Assembly (NCBI RefSeq): GCF_015351235.1
Contig: NZ_JADKSJ010000001.1
Location: 682,001 to 746,000 of the forward strand
Direction of reading: 5' to 3'
DNA from: Plantibacter sp. VKM Ac-2880
Lineage (GTDB): Bacteria; Actinomycetota; Actinomycetes; Actinomycetales; Microbacteriaceae
Length of the DNA stretch: 64,000 nucleotides
The notes under the pieces are model-generated. The model had not been told where the DNA came from. It saw nothing but the letters and a program-made list of their open reading frames with translations, and ran no database searches. This document shows positions 16,569-25,067 of this stretch, one piece after another (the stretch's first letter is position 1; each line of letters begins with the position of its first letter). Position numbers and translations under genes: made by a program.

Positions 16569-17930
16569 TCAGCCCCGCTGCTTGCGCGGCAGGGTCTCCG
16601 GGAGGAACGCGATGCCGACGATGCCGATCGCACTGAGCACGAGCAGGTAGGCGGCCACGAGCCACGGGGCTCCGCCGCTCGCGGCGACGAGGGCCGTGGC
16701 GACGAGGGGGACAGTGCCGCCGACGAGCGCCGCTGGGATCTCGCGGGAGAGCGCGATGCCGCTCCAGCGCATCGACGTCGGGAAGATCTCCGCGAGCAGT
16801 GCCCCTGAGGTGCCGATCGTGGAGCCCTGGATGACCGCCAGGCCGAGGATCAGGCCGAGCGCGACGACGACCGACTGTTCCGTGTTGTAGAGCAGGAACA
16901 TCGGGAACGCGTACAGGACGCCGAAGATCGCAGCGCCCATCAGGACGGGCTTCCGGCCGATGCGGTCGGCGAGGCGGCCGAAGAGCAGCGCCGTCGGGAT
17001 GGTGAGGACCTCGGCGACGATGAGGCCGATGAGCGCCTCCGTCGGGTTCACCGTCAGGGTGCCCGTGACGTACGACAGCGAGAACACCTGCACCACGTAG
17101 ACCCACGGCAGCGCGAACGCGAACAGCGCCATCCCGCAGATGATCACGCGCCAGTGCGAGCGGATCGCGCCGACGAGCGGTGCGGAGCTGGTCGAACCGC
17201 GCTCCTCGGCACTCTCGAAGGCCTTCGTCTCTTTCACCCGCAGGCGGAAGTAGAGCGCGAAGGCGACGATGACGACGCTCGCGAGGAACGGGAGGCGCCA
17301 GCCCCAGCTCTGGAACTGCTCGGTCGGCAGCGCGCTCACCACGGCGAACACGGTCGTCGCGAGGGCCATGCCGACGTAGACGGAGGCGCCGGGGAAGGAG
17401 GCTGCGAACGCGCGGTGCTTCACGTCGGCGGACTCGCTCGCCATCGTGATCGCGCCGGCGAACTCGGCACCCGATCCCATGCCCTGGAAGATCCGCAGGA
17501 CGATGAGGAGGATCGGCGCCCAGATGCCGATGGTCTCGGCGGTGGGCAGCAGCCCGATGAACGTCGTCGCGACGCCCATGAAGAGCAGCGTGATGAGGAG
17601 CGTGGGTTTGCGACCGAGCTTGTCGCCGTAGTGGGCGAAGATGAGCCCGCCGATGGGGCGTGCACCGAAGCCGACCGCGAAGCCGGCGAACGCCCCGAGC
17701 AGCCCGGCGAGGTCGCCGGCGCCCGGGAAGAACAGTGGGGCGAACACGAGTGCCGACGCCAGACCGTAGAGGGTGAAGTCGTACCACTCGATGACCGTGC
17801 CGACGGAGCTGGCGAGGATGGCCCGCCGGCGCTGCACCCGGGAGTCGAGCCCGTCGCGATCGATGTCGCTCTGTCCTCGGGCGGTGTCCGTTCCGCGGGG
17901 GGCGCTCTCGCGCGCGCTGTCGATGGCCAT
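16569..17930 (-). CDS. MFS transporter, metabolite:H+ symporter (ShiA/ProP-like)
   Basis: The 453-residue protein has 12 predicted membrane helices and the motifs of the metabolite:H+ symporter family: VIEWYDFTLYG (first helix), GFGARPIGGLIFAHYGDKLGRK (loop 2-3) and a central loop after helix 6. Family members import organic acids, shikimate, betaines or similar solutes with protons. I start at the ATG at 17928-17930, preceded by AAGGAG at the right spacing; a frame 30 codons longer has no such site. It is convergent with the ABC operon. The substrate may be related to the neighbouring catabolic unit, but nothing in the sequence shows this. Confidence 0.88.
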   Translation of the reverse strand: MAIDSARESAPRGTDTARGQSDIDRDGLDSRVQRRRAILASSVGTVIEWYDFTLYGLASALVFAPLFFPGAGDLAGLLGAFAGFAVGFGARPIGGLIFAHYGDKLGRKPTLLITLLFMGVATTFIGLLPTAETIGIWAPILLIVLRIFQGMGSGAEFAGAITMASESADVKHRAFAASFPGASVYVGMALATTVFAVVSALPTEQFQSWGWRLPFLASVVIVAFALYFRLRVKETKAFESAEERGSTSSAPLVGAIRSHWRVIICGMALFAFALPWVYVVQVFSLSYVTGTLTVNPTEALIGLIVAEVLTIPTALLFGRLADRIGRKPVLMGAAIFGVLYAFPMFLLYNTEQSVVVALGLILGLAVIQGSTIGTSGALLAEIFPTSMRWSGIALSREIPAALVGGTVPLVATALVAASGGAPWLVAAYLLVLSAIGIVGIAFLPETLPRKQRG

Positions 17931-17998
17931 GGCACTCCTTCGTGTTGGGCGCACCGGGACGGCCCGGACGCCTGAAGAGGCTACCGGCTGCCATGAGG

Positions 17999-18061
17999 AC
18001 CGCCCATGTGCCCTCGACACACTCCGATGGGGCTTCGGTGCGTCGAGGTCACATGGGCGGA
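17999..18061. terminator. Long interrupted hairpin downstream of the siderophore-binding gene
   Basis: CCGCCCATGTG (18000-18010) pairs perfectly with CACATGGGCGG (18050-18060), and inside it CTCGAC (18013-18018) pairs with GTCGAG (18042-18047). It starts just after the binding-protein stop and ends 70 nt before the MFS start, so it probably terminates the iron gene. A structured leader is less likely. Confidence 0.6.
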
Positions 18062-18071
18062 ACGGTCGGGG

Positions 18072-19070
18072 TTACAGCGCCTTCGACTCGCGGAGGACGC
18101 CGGCGAGCTTCTCCATCTGCTTCGCCTGCGAGGTGTAGTCGAGGGCGGCGGTGTTCCAGGAGTGGATCTGACCGGCGACGAGGGCCGGGTGCGAGGCGAA
18201 GGTCGCCTGCGCCTCGAGGTCGCTCTGCTGGAAGCCCTCGACGTTGACGAGGAGGACGTCACCGGTCATCATCTGGGCCGCGTTCTCCCAGCTGTAGATG
18301 TCCCAGTAGTAGTAGCCGTCCGGGTTCGCGTTCGTGTACTTCACGCCGAGTTCGCTGTAGAGCTCGGTCTCCGGCTCGTCCTGCGGCTTCACGACGTAGA
18401 CACCGTCGGCGTCCGCGTACATCTGCGTGACTTCGAGGTCGGTCTCCTTCGCGGCGGCGGTCAGGTCGGCGGCAGCGGCGTCGTACCGCTCCTTGGCTGC
18501 GGCGATGGTGTCGTCGTCGGCTCCGAGCGCCTCGGACAGCTTGTTGAGCGAGGCGATGACGTCGGCGCCCTTGCCGCCGACCTTGATGGCGACGACCGGT
18601 GCGATCTTCTCGAGCTGCTCCTGCTGCTCGACGTCGGCGACCCCGTAGTACGGGCCCTTGAGGTCGAGGGTGCCCTCGCGGTCGGTCGGGTAGAGGCCGG
18701 TCACGATGAGGTCGGGAGCGGCCTCGGCGAGGGCTTCCAGGTCGATCTCGCCGTAGCTGTTGCCGACGATCGCGGTGTCGCCGAGGTCGTAGTCCGCGAA
18801 GCGCGGGTCGGTCGCCACGTCGACGCGTCCGAAGACCGCGACGGGGTCGACGCCGTTGCCGTGCAGGCCGAGCGCGTAGTCGGCGAAGCTCGCGATGCGT
18901 TCCGGCTGCTTGTCGAGCTTGACGGTGGTGCCGGTGTCGTCGGTGTAGCTCCAGGCGCCGCTGTTGTCGGCGTCGGATGCGGCGGAGGGGGAGCAGCCGG
19001 CGAGGCCGACCAGGGCGAGCGCCGGCACGAGCACGAGTGCGGCGCGGCGGAGGCGTGAGGAGATCGTCAT
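18072..19070 (-). CDS. Iron-siderophore ABC transporter binding lipoprotein (FepB/FhuD-like)
   Basis: The 332-residue protein has a lipoprotein signal with lipobox LAGC (Cys26), then the periplasmic-binding fold of class III binding proteins (QPERIASFADYALGLHGNG, a long central helix, APDLIVTGLYPTD). It should capture a ferric siderophore at the outer face of the membrane and hand it to the FecCD-type permeases encoded next to it. It has its own iron box directly before the start, and lies 60 bp after the ATPase gene on the same strand. This separate box would allow stronger expression of the receptor than of the channel. Confidence 0.92.
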   Translation of the reverse strand: MTISSRLRRAALVLVPALALVGLAGCSPSAASDADNSGAWSYTDDTGTTVKLDKQPERIASFADYALGLHGNGVDPVAVFGRVDVATDPRFADYDLGDTAIVGNSYGEIDLEALAEAAPDLIVTGLYPTDREGTLDLKGPYYGVADVEQQEQLEKIAPVVAIKVGGKGADVIASLNKLSEALGADDDTIAAAKERYDAAAADLTAAAKETDLEVTQMYADADGVYVVKPQDEPETELYSELGVKYTNANPDGYYYWDIYSWENAAQMMTGDVLLVNVEGFQQSDLEAQATFASHPALVAGQIHSWNTAALDYTSQAKQMEKLAGVLRESKAL

Positions 19071-19075
19071 AATAC

Positions 19076-19094
19076 TTAGGGTAGCCGAACCTAA
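19076..19094 (-). promoter_or_regulatory. DtxR/IdeR iron box upstream of the siderophore-binding gene
   Basis: The plus-strand sequence TTAGGGTAGCCGAACCTAA matches the DtxR/IdeR consensus TTAGGTTAGCCTAACCTAA at 17 of 19 positions. It lies 5 nt before the start codon and contains a TACCCT -10-like box on the minus strand, so Fe-loaded repressor would cover the promoter. Confidence 0.88.
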
Positions 19095-19130
19095 GTTACA
19101 AAACGATATCGGAATCCCTGCTCGCCGGGA

Positions 19131-19973
19131 TCACCCGGCGTCGAGGGCGATCGCGTCGTCGGGGTCGACGGGCACGATGAGGGGGGAACCGCTGCTCGGG
19201 TCGGGGATGACGATCGCGTCGAGGTCGAACGCCTCCCGGAGGACGGCCGGGGTGAGGACTTCCCAGGGGGTGCCGTCGGCGATGATCCGACCGCCGCCCA
19301 CGACGACGAGGCGGTCGGAGTACCGGCCGGCGAGCGTGAGGTCGTGCAGGACCATGACGACGGTGGCGCCACGTTCGCGGTTGATCGACCGCACGAGCCG
19401 CAGCACGTCCAGCTGGTGGCTGAGGTCGAGGAAGGTCGTCGGCTCGTCGAGCAGGATGGTCGGTGCCCGCTGCGCGAGGACCAGGGCGATCCACGCGCGC
19501 TGGAGCTGCCCGCCGGACAGTGAGGCGGTGTCGCGGTCGGCGAGCGTCTCGAGGCCGGTGGCGGCGAGGGCCTCGTCGACGGCGATCGTGTCGGCGGGCG
19601 TCCACGGCTTGAGCAGGCTCTGGTGCGGGTGCCGCCCGCGGGAGACGAGGTCGCGGACGGTCGTCGCGGACGGCGTCAGCGGCTTCTGCGGGAGGATCGC
19701 CAGCCGGCGCGCGACCTCGCGGGTCGGGATCGAGCGCACGGCACGTCCGTCGAGCTCGACGGTCCCGGCCGTCGGCGTGAGGAGCCGACCGAACGCCTTC
19801 AGCAGGGTCGACTTGCCGCACCCGTTCGCGCCGATGAGGGTCGTGACCTGCCCGGACTCAATGCGGAGGTCGAGCTGCTCGAACACCACCGTCTGCTCGT
19901 AGGCGAGCGAGACGCCGCGGGCCTCGAGGGCGGGGGCCGGGTGCTGGTTCGTGGTCATGACGGGCTTGGTCAT
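19131..19973 (-). CDS. Iron-siderophore ABC transporter ATPase (FecE/FepC-like)
   Basis: This 280-residue ATPase has Walker A GANGCGKST (48-56), Q-loop LPQKPL, signature LSGGQLQR and Walker B TILLDEPTTFLD, with the FLDLSHQ sequence typical of FepC/FhuC proteins. It powers ferric siderophore import through the two permeases encoded upstream. Its ATG overlaps the stop of permease 2 (ATGA). It is the last gene of the three-gene operon that starts at the iron box at 22.04 kb. Confidence 0.93.
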   Translation of the reverse strand: MTKPVMTTNQHPAPALEARGVSLAYEQTVVFEQLDLRIESGQVTTLIGANGCGKSTLLKAFGRLLTPTAGTVELDGRAVRSIPTREVARRLAILPQKPLTPSATTVRDLVSRGRHPHQSLLKPWTPADTIAVDEALAATGLETLADRDTASLSGGQLQRAWIALVLAQRAPTILLDEPTTFLDLSHQLDVLRLVRSINRERGATVVMVLHDLTLAGRYSDRLVVVGGGRIIADGTPWEVLTPAVLREAFDLDAIVIPDPSSGSPLIVPVDPDDAIALDAG

Positions 19974-21025
19974 GCGGTGGTCTCCCGTTCCTTGCGGCGC
20001 GTCAGCAACCAGATGAGATAGGGCGCGCCGACGATCGCGGTGATGATGCCCACCGGGATCTCACCCGGCAGGACGCCACGGACGAGCGCGTCGCCGCCCG
20101 TCACGATGACAGCGCCGAGCAGCGCCGAGGCGAGCAGCGGCGGACGGCCGGTGCGGGCGATCCGGCGGGCGAGTTGCGGTGCGACGAAGGCGACGAACTC
20201 GATCGGCCCCGCAGCCGACACGGCCGCGGCGACGAGCAGGACCGCGCACGCGATGACGATGATCCGGTGCCGTTGGACGGCGACGCCGAGGCCGGTCGAC
20301 AGCTCGTCGCCGAGCTGGCTGATGTCGAGGCTGCTCGTCTGCAGGACCGCGATCGGGGTGAGGATGACGAGCGCGACGAGCACCGGCCACACGCTCGACC
20401 ACGAGATGCCCGAGAGGCTGCCGACGAGCCACTGCGCGGCGGCCGCCGCTTCGGTGATCTGCGCGCGGGCGATGAGGTAACTCGTGATGCCACCGAGGGT
20501 CGCGGTGGCGCCGATGCCGATGAGGATCAGTCGGAAGCTGTCCACCCCGCCGCGCCAGGACAGCGCGTAGACGGCGGCGGAAGTGACGAGCGCGCCGATC
20601 GCGGCCATGGCGGGTAGGCCGAGACTGAGCGCGCCGGCACCGACGGAGTAGCTGCCGCCGACGAGGACGATCGCGGCCACGGCCCCGAGCGCGGCACCGG
20701 AGGTGACGCCGAGGATGTCCGGGGTGGCGAGTGGGTTGCGGGCGAAGGTCTGGGTGAGCGCCCCGGCGAGGCCGAGGGCGGCGCCGACGAGCAGGCCGCC
20801 GACGACGCGGGGGAGGCGGAGTTCGAAGACGATGAGCTCCTGCCCACCGGTCCCGCCGCCGAGCAGGGTGGTGATGACGTCGGGGATCGTCAGCGAGGAG
20901 GATCCCGCGACGATGCCGAGGAGCGCGAACACCAGCGCGACGACGAGGCAGACGCTCGTGACGACGACGACCCGACCGCGCCACAGGCGGCCGAACACCC
21001 GGCTCCCCTCCTGACCGACGCTCAC
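19970..21025 (-). CDS. FecCD-family iron-siderophore permease, second subunit
   Basis: The 351-residue membrane protein has the FecCD pattern: ELRLPRVVGGLLVGAALGLAGALTQ followed by NPLATPDILGVTSGA, about ten membrane helices, and the C-terminal GPIEFVAFVAPQLARRI and LPGEIPVGIITAIVGAPYLIWLL. I start at GTG (21023-21025), which overlaps the stop of the first permease (GTGA). The same frame stays open far upstream, but that stretch is antisense to or out of frame with permease 1 and looks like noise. Together with the first permease it forms the channel. Confidence 0.9.
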   Translation of the reverse strand: MSVGQEGSRVFGRLWRGRVVVVTSVCLVVALVFALLGIVAGSSSLTIPDVITTLLGGGTGGQELIVFELRLPRVVGGLLVGAALGLAGALTQTFARNPLATPDILGVTSGAALGAVAAIVLVGGSYSVGAGALSLGLPAMAAIGALVTSAAVYALSWRGGVDSFRLILIGIGATATLGGITSYLIARAQITEAAAAAQWLVGSLSGISWSSVWPVLVALVILTPIAVLQTSSLDISQLGDELSTGLGVAVQRHRIIVIACAVLLVAAAVSAAGPIEFVAFVAPQLARRIARTGRPPLLASALLGAVIVTGGDALVRGVLPGEIPVGIITAIVGAPYLIWLLTRRKERETTA

Positions 21026-22032
21026 AGCTCGGCCATCCGTCCGCGCCGCACGATCATGATGAAGGCCGCGCCACCGATGACGGTGAGGACGACGCCCACG
21101 GGCACCTCGGCCGTGCCGCCGATCAGGCGTCCGATCACGTCGCAGGCCAGGAGCACGCTCGCCCCGACGAGTCCCGACGCGGCGAGGAGCCAGCCGTGAT
21201 GCCCGCCGACGAGGGTCCGGGCGATGTGGGGAGCCGTCAGTCCGACGAAGGCGATCGGTCCGGTCAGCGCGACGGCCGCCGCCGTGAGCAGGGTGATCGC
21301 CGCGAGCCCGACGAGGCGTGCCCGGAGGAGGTTCTCGCCGAGTCCGTTCGCGAGTTCGGTCCCGAGCGCCAGGGCGTTCAAGGATCGCACGTTCGCGATA
21401 GCGAACACGAGGCCGAGCCCGGCGAAGACGAGCGCCGCGTCGACACCGGTGAGCGACCGCCCGGAGAGCGAGCCGACCACCCAGATGCGGTAGGCCGCGA
21501 GCGTCGTCTCGTCCGACAGCACCAGGTAGGAGGTGAGGGCGACGAGCAGGGCCGAGACGGCGGTGCCGGCGATCGCGAGCGGCACGGGGCTCGAGAGTCC
21601 GCGGCCGAGTGCGGCGACGGAGAACACGACGACGCTGGCGACGGTGGCACCGAGCAAGGCCAGCCAGAGGGTGGTGACCACCGAGCTCGTGCCGAGGACG
21701 TAGACCCCGACGACGACGGCGAGGCTCGCCCCGGCCGAGACGCCGAAGAGGCCGGGGTCGGCGAGCGGGTTCCGGGTCTGCCCCTGCATGACCGCCCCGG
21801 CGATCCCGAGGCACGTGCCGACGAGGATCCCGAGCACGGTCCGTGGCACCCGCGAGCCCCAGACGACGGCACCGGTGTCCTGGGCCGGGTCGAACAGGGC
21901 GGTGACGACCGCCACCGGGCTGATGAGGTTGCTGCCGAGCATGAGGCTCGCGAGGGCGATCACGAGCAGGGCGGCTCCGAGGGAGCCGACGGCGAGCGCG
22001 CGTCTCGATCGGAGGAGGGTCGCGCTGCGCAT
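21022..22032 (-). CDS. FecCD-family iron-siderophore permease, first subunit
   Basis: The 336-residue FecCD permease has about nine or ten membrane helices, the motif GTCLGIAGAVMQGQTRNPLA, then LFGVSAGASLAVV, and GPIAFVGLTAPHIARTL near the C-terminus. It is the first gene of the uptake operon. Its ATG lies exactly 6 nt after a TAGGCT -10 box embedded in an iron box, so transcription is leaderless and iron-repressed. It is divergent from the CoA-transferase gene, with 228 bp between the starts. Confidence 0.92.
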   Translation of the reverse strand: MRSATLLRSRRALAVGSLGAALLVIALASLMLGSNLISPVAVVTALFDPAQDTGAVVWGSRVPRTVLGILVGTCLGIAGAVMQGQTRNPLADPGLFGVSAGASLAVVVGVYVLGTSSVVTTLWLALLGATVASVVVFSVAALGRGLSSPVPLAIAGTAVSALLVALTSYLVLSDETTLAAYRIWVVGSLSGRSLTGVDAALVFAGLGLVFAIANVRSLNALALGTELANGLGENLLRARLVGLAAITLLTAAAVALTGPIAFVGLTAPHIARTLVGGHHGWLLAASGLVGASVLLACDVIGRLIGGTAEVPVGVVLTVIGGAAFIMIVRRGRMAEL

Positions 22033-22036
22033 GAAG

Positions 22037-22055
22037 TAAGCCTAGCCTCACCTAT
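22037..22055 (-). promoter_or_regulatory. DtxR/IdeR iron box overlapping the -10 of the permease operon
   Basis: On the minus strand ATAGGTGAGGCTAGGCTTA matches the iron-box consensus at 14 of 19 positions. It contains the TAGGCT -10 box (22044-22039) of the leaderless permease gene. It is the weaker of the two boxes. Confidence 0.75.
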
Positions 22056-22260
22056 CCTCGTCGTCGTGCACGGGCGCCTGGTATCGGACGGAGCCCGGCA
22101 CGCGACGGAGTCGCGGCCCATGGAAGTCGGGCGCACGTGTGCGGTTCACACATGGGTCGATCCTCCAGCGCCCGATACCGTTGATGGAGACGGATGCAGC
22201 ACGGCGAAGGTGCTCCCGCGACGCCGGAACGCGGCACGCCCGATGCCCAGGAGGACACGC

Positions 22261-23538
22261 ATGACCGAGCAGCAGCAGCCGAACGGCGCCGACACCGCGA
22301 CCATCCTCGCGGCCACGGAACGACTCGCCGTCCCGCCCGGCTCCCTCGAAGGCGTCGTCGTCCTCGACCTCTCCCGCGTGCTCGCCGGCCCCTACGCCGC
22401 ATCGATGCTCGCCGACCTCGGCGCCACCGTCATCAAGATCGAGAATCCGAACGACCCCGACGTCTCCCGTGGCTTCCCGCCCTACCTCCGCCACGGCGAT
22501 GAGGAGTTCAGCGGATACTACGGCCAGTACAACCGCGGCAAGTTCGGCCTCGCGCTCGACCTCGCCAGCGAGGCCGGCAAGGAGGTGCTGCGCGACCTCG
22601 TCGCGAGCGCCGACGTCCTCGTCGAGAACTTCCGTCCAGGGACGATGGCGAAGCTCGGACTGCCCTACGAGGCGCTCGCCGCCATCAACCCGAAGCTCGT
22701 CTACACCGCGATCTCCGGCTACGGACAGACCGGCTCGCGCAGCCGTCGCCCGGCGTTCGACAACACGGCACAGGCCGCGGGCGGTCTCTGGTCGATGAAC
22801 GGCTACGCCGACCAGCCACCCGTCCGCGTCGGCGTGACCATCGGCGACCTCTCGGCGACCATGTTCGGCGTCATCGGCACGCTCGCGGCCCTCCGGCACG
22901 CCGAGCGCACCGGGGTCGGCCAGCTCGTCGACGTCGCCCAGGTCGACAGCATCATCGCCATGACCGAGACCGCTGTCGTCGACTACACCGTCGACGGAAC
23001 CGTCGCCTCGCCCTCCGGCAACGAGCACGCCTGGGTGCGCCCCTACGAACTGTTCCCCTGCGCCGACGGCCAGGTGTTCTTCGGCGCCTACACCGACAAA
23101 CTCTGGAAGGCGAGCTGCGAACTCTTCGGGACACCCGAGGCGATCGCCGACCCGGAGATCGACACCATGCGGAAGCGCTTCGACGAGGAGGTCTACGCCC
23201 GACGGGTGAAGCCGCTCGTCGTCTCCTGGTTCGCCGACCGCACCCGCGCCGAGCTGGAGGAACTCGCCGGCGACGTCGTGCCGCTCACCGCGGTGAAGAC
23301 GATCGGCGAGGTCGTCGAGGACCCGGGCACCGCAGAACGCGACATGGTCGTCGAGACCGACTACGGCTCCTTCGGCACGCTCCGCTCCTTCGGCCAGCCC
23401 ATCAAGCTGAGCGCCACCCCCGCGACCACCGACCGTCCGGCGAACCACATGGGCGAACACGCCGACGACATCCTCGCGGCGCTCGCCGGGTACGACGCCG
23501 AGCGCATCGCCGGGCTGCGCGCCGACGGAGTGATCTGA
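22261..23538 (+). CDS. CaiB/BaiF-family (class III) CoA-transferase
   Basis: This 425-residue protein has the class III CoA-transferase features: VLDLSRVLAGPYAASMLADL near the N-terminus, VIKIENP, RGKFGLALDL, VLVENFRPGTMAKLGL, and the loop with the catalytic Asp in GQLVDVAQVDSI. It starts at an ATG with an AGGAGG-type site (22250-22255). Family members move CoA between carboxylic acids without free acyl-phosphate. The next gene begins directly at its stop and encodes a mesaconyl/methylfumaryl-CoA-type hydratase, so the pair probably handles a C5 dicarboxylic acid such as mesaconate, citramalate or itaconate (inference). Confidence 0.9.
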   Translation: MTEQQQPNGADTATILAATERLAVPPGSLEGVVVLDLSRVLAGPYAASMLADLGATVIKIENPNDPDVSRGFPPYLRHGDEEFSGYYGQYNRGKFGLALDLASEAGKEVLRDLVASADVLVENFRPGTMAKLGLPYEALAAINPKLVYTAISGYGQTGSRSRRPAFDNTAQAAGGLWSMNGYADQPPVRVGVTIGDLSATMFGVIGTLAALRHAERTGVGQLVDVAQVDSIIAMTETAVVDYTVDGTVASPSGNEHAWVRPYELFPCADGQVFFGAYTDKLWKASCELFGTPEAIADPEIDTMRKRFDEEVYARRVKPLVVSWFADRTRAELEELAGDVVPLTAVKTIGEVVEDPGTAERDMVVETDYGSFGTLRSFGQPIKLSATPATTDRPANHMGEHADDILAALAGYDAERIAGLRADGVI

Positions 23539-24372
23539 GTGGAACGCGAGGAACGGCTGGAGCCGGGGGCGGCGTCCTGGTACCGGACCACCTTCGCGAC
23601 CGGGATGCCGGAACCGGTCGCCGGCGAGGAGCTCCCCGCCGGGTGGGAGGGCGTCTACTTCCCGTTCACGACGCCGTTCGCCCAGCTCCGTGAGGACGGC
23701 TCGCCGGCCGAGGACGGGGTGCTGCCGACCATCGACCTGCCACGCCGCATGTACGCGGGGGAGGACACGGAGTTCCTCCGACCGCTCCACTACGGCGAAC
23801 CGGTGACGCAGCGCACGAGTCTCGGTTCGCTCGTCGAGAAGCAGGGGCGGGCGGGCCGTCTCGTCTTCGCGGACCTCGTCCGCGAGTACCTCGTCGACGG
23901 CGAGGTCGCCGTGCGCAGCACCTGGCACGACGTGTTCCTGGAGGCGCAACCGGCGGTCCCGTCGCCGCGGGTGTCGGCACCGGCACCGGCTCCGGAGGAC
24001 GCGGCCGATCCCGATGAGGGTGCCGACTGGTCGGAGCGCCAGTCGCTCGACTCCCGACAGCTGTTCCGGTTCTCGGCCGTCACCGGCAACACGCACCGGA
24101 TCCACTACGACCGCCGCTGGGCGCGCGACGTCGAGGGACTCGACGACCTGCTCGTGCACGGTCCGCTGACCCGCATCCTCGTGCTCGACGCCCTTGCGGC
24201 GCACGCCGACGGTCGCCGACTCGCGTCGGTGCGGTTCCGGGCGAAGGCGCCGGTGCTCGTGGACACGACGTTCAGCATCGTCGGCACGGATGACGCTGCG
24301 GGCACCTCGGTCGTCGTGCGTGCCACCGACGGCACGGTGCTGGCCTCCGCCGAGGCCGCCTGGCGCCCGTGA
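23539..24372 (+). CDS. MaoC-type hydratase, mesaconyl/3-methylfumaryl-CoA hydratase-like
   Basis: The 277-residue protein has two hot-dog halves: an N-terminal half with PRRMYAGEDTEFLRPLHYGE and a C-terminal half with the dehydratase motif FSAVTGNTHRIHYDRRWA and LLVHGPLTR. This is the layout of mesaconyl-C4-CoA hydratase / 3-methylfumaryl-CoA hydratase and HTD2-like enzymes, with the catalytic Asp/His region GNTHRIHYD present. It starts at GTG immediately after the TGA of the CoA-transferase gene, with no gap, so the two are co-translated. It would hydrate an unsaturated C5 acyl-CoA. The first half lacks the full catalytic motif and probably only binds CoA. Confidence 0.85.
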   Translation: MEREERLEPGAASWYRTTFATGMPEPVAGEELPAGWEGVYFPFTTPFAQLREDGSPAEDGVLPTIDLPRRMYAGEDTEFLRPLHYGEPVTQRTSLGSLVEKQGRAGRLVFADLVREYLVDGEVAVRSTWHDVFLEAQPAVPSPRVSAPAPAPEDAADPDEGADWSERQSLDSRQLFRFSAVTGNTHRIHYDRRWARDVEGLDDLLVHGPLTRILVLDALAAHADGRRLASVRFRAKAPVLVDTTFSIVGTDDAAGTSVVVRATDGTVLASAEAAWRP

Positions 24373-24390
24373 CAGGAGCGCAGGCCGGTC

Positions 24391-25050
24391 GCTGAGCGCC
24401 CGCTTTCGGTCTCTGCGCGCCCGCTTGGGTTACTGGGCTTGTCGAAGTGCTTCCGGGGTGGCGTTGCCCTTCGACAGGCTCAGGGACCGGTGTGCTTGGT
24501 TCGGCGTGCCGCTCGCTTCGGTCTCGGAGCACCCGCTTGGGTCACTGAGCTTGTCGAAGTGCTTCCGGGGTGGCGTTGCCCTTCGGCAGGCTCAGGGGCC
24601 GGGGTGCTTGGTTCGGCGTGCCGCTCGCTTCGGTCTCGGAGCACCCGCTTGGGTCACTGGGCTTGTCGACGTGCTTCCTGGGTGGCGTTGCCCTTCGGCA
24701 GGCTCAGGGGCCGGTGTGCTTGGTTCGGCGTGCTGCTCGCTTCGGTGACTGAGCGCCCGCTTGGGTCACTGAGCTTGTCGAAGTGCTTCCGGGGTGGCGT
24801 CGCCCTTTCACAGGCTCAGGGACCGGGGTGCTTGGTTCGGCGTGCCGCTCGCTTCGGTCTCGGAGCACCCGCTTGGGTCACTGAGCTTGTCGAAGTGCTT
24901 CCGGGGTGGCGTCGCCCTTCGACAGGCTCAGGGACCGGTGTGCTTGGTTCGGCGTGCCGCTCGCTTCGGTCTCGGAGCACCCGCTTCGGTCACTGAGCTT
25001 GTCGAAGTGCTTCCGGGTGGCGTCGCCCTTCGACAGGCTCAGGGACCGGA
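24391..25050. repeat. Tandem array of 112-bp units built on a palindromic repeat
   Basis: The sequence CTTGTCGAAGTGCTTCC (or a one- or two-base variant) begins at 24438, 24550, 24662, 24774, 24886 and 24998, an exact 112-bp period over six copies; the last is truncated and a partial unit precedes the first. Each unit pairs CTGAGCTTGTCGAAG with CTTCGACAGGCTCAG (15-bp arms, one mismatch), so the array can form six hairpins. The array fills the 695-bp gap between the convergent hydratase and reductase genes. Units differ at a few bases each. No gene is supported here: open frames run through all plus-strand phases because the unit lacks stops and 112 is not a multiple of 3. Confidence 0.92.
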
Positions 25051-25067
25051 CCGGCCTCCCGTGCGTC

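Noticed and set aside
17999-18061. Riboswitch or leader RNA for the MFS gene
   Set aside because: The MFS gene has its own ribosome site 70 nt away and no known riboswitch motif is visible; the position after the siderophore-binding gene fits a terminator better.
24439-24996. A 185-codon open frame (and others) on the plus strand through the repeat array
   Set aside because: The 112-bp unit has no stop in the plus phases and is not a multiple of 3, so open frames arise from the repeats themselves. There is no ribosome site and no family similarity.
24391-25050. CRISPR array
   Set aside because: The units are contiguous 112-bp copies with no unique spacers, and no cas genes are present.
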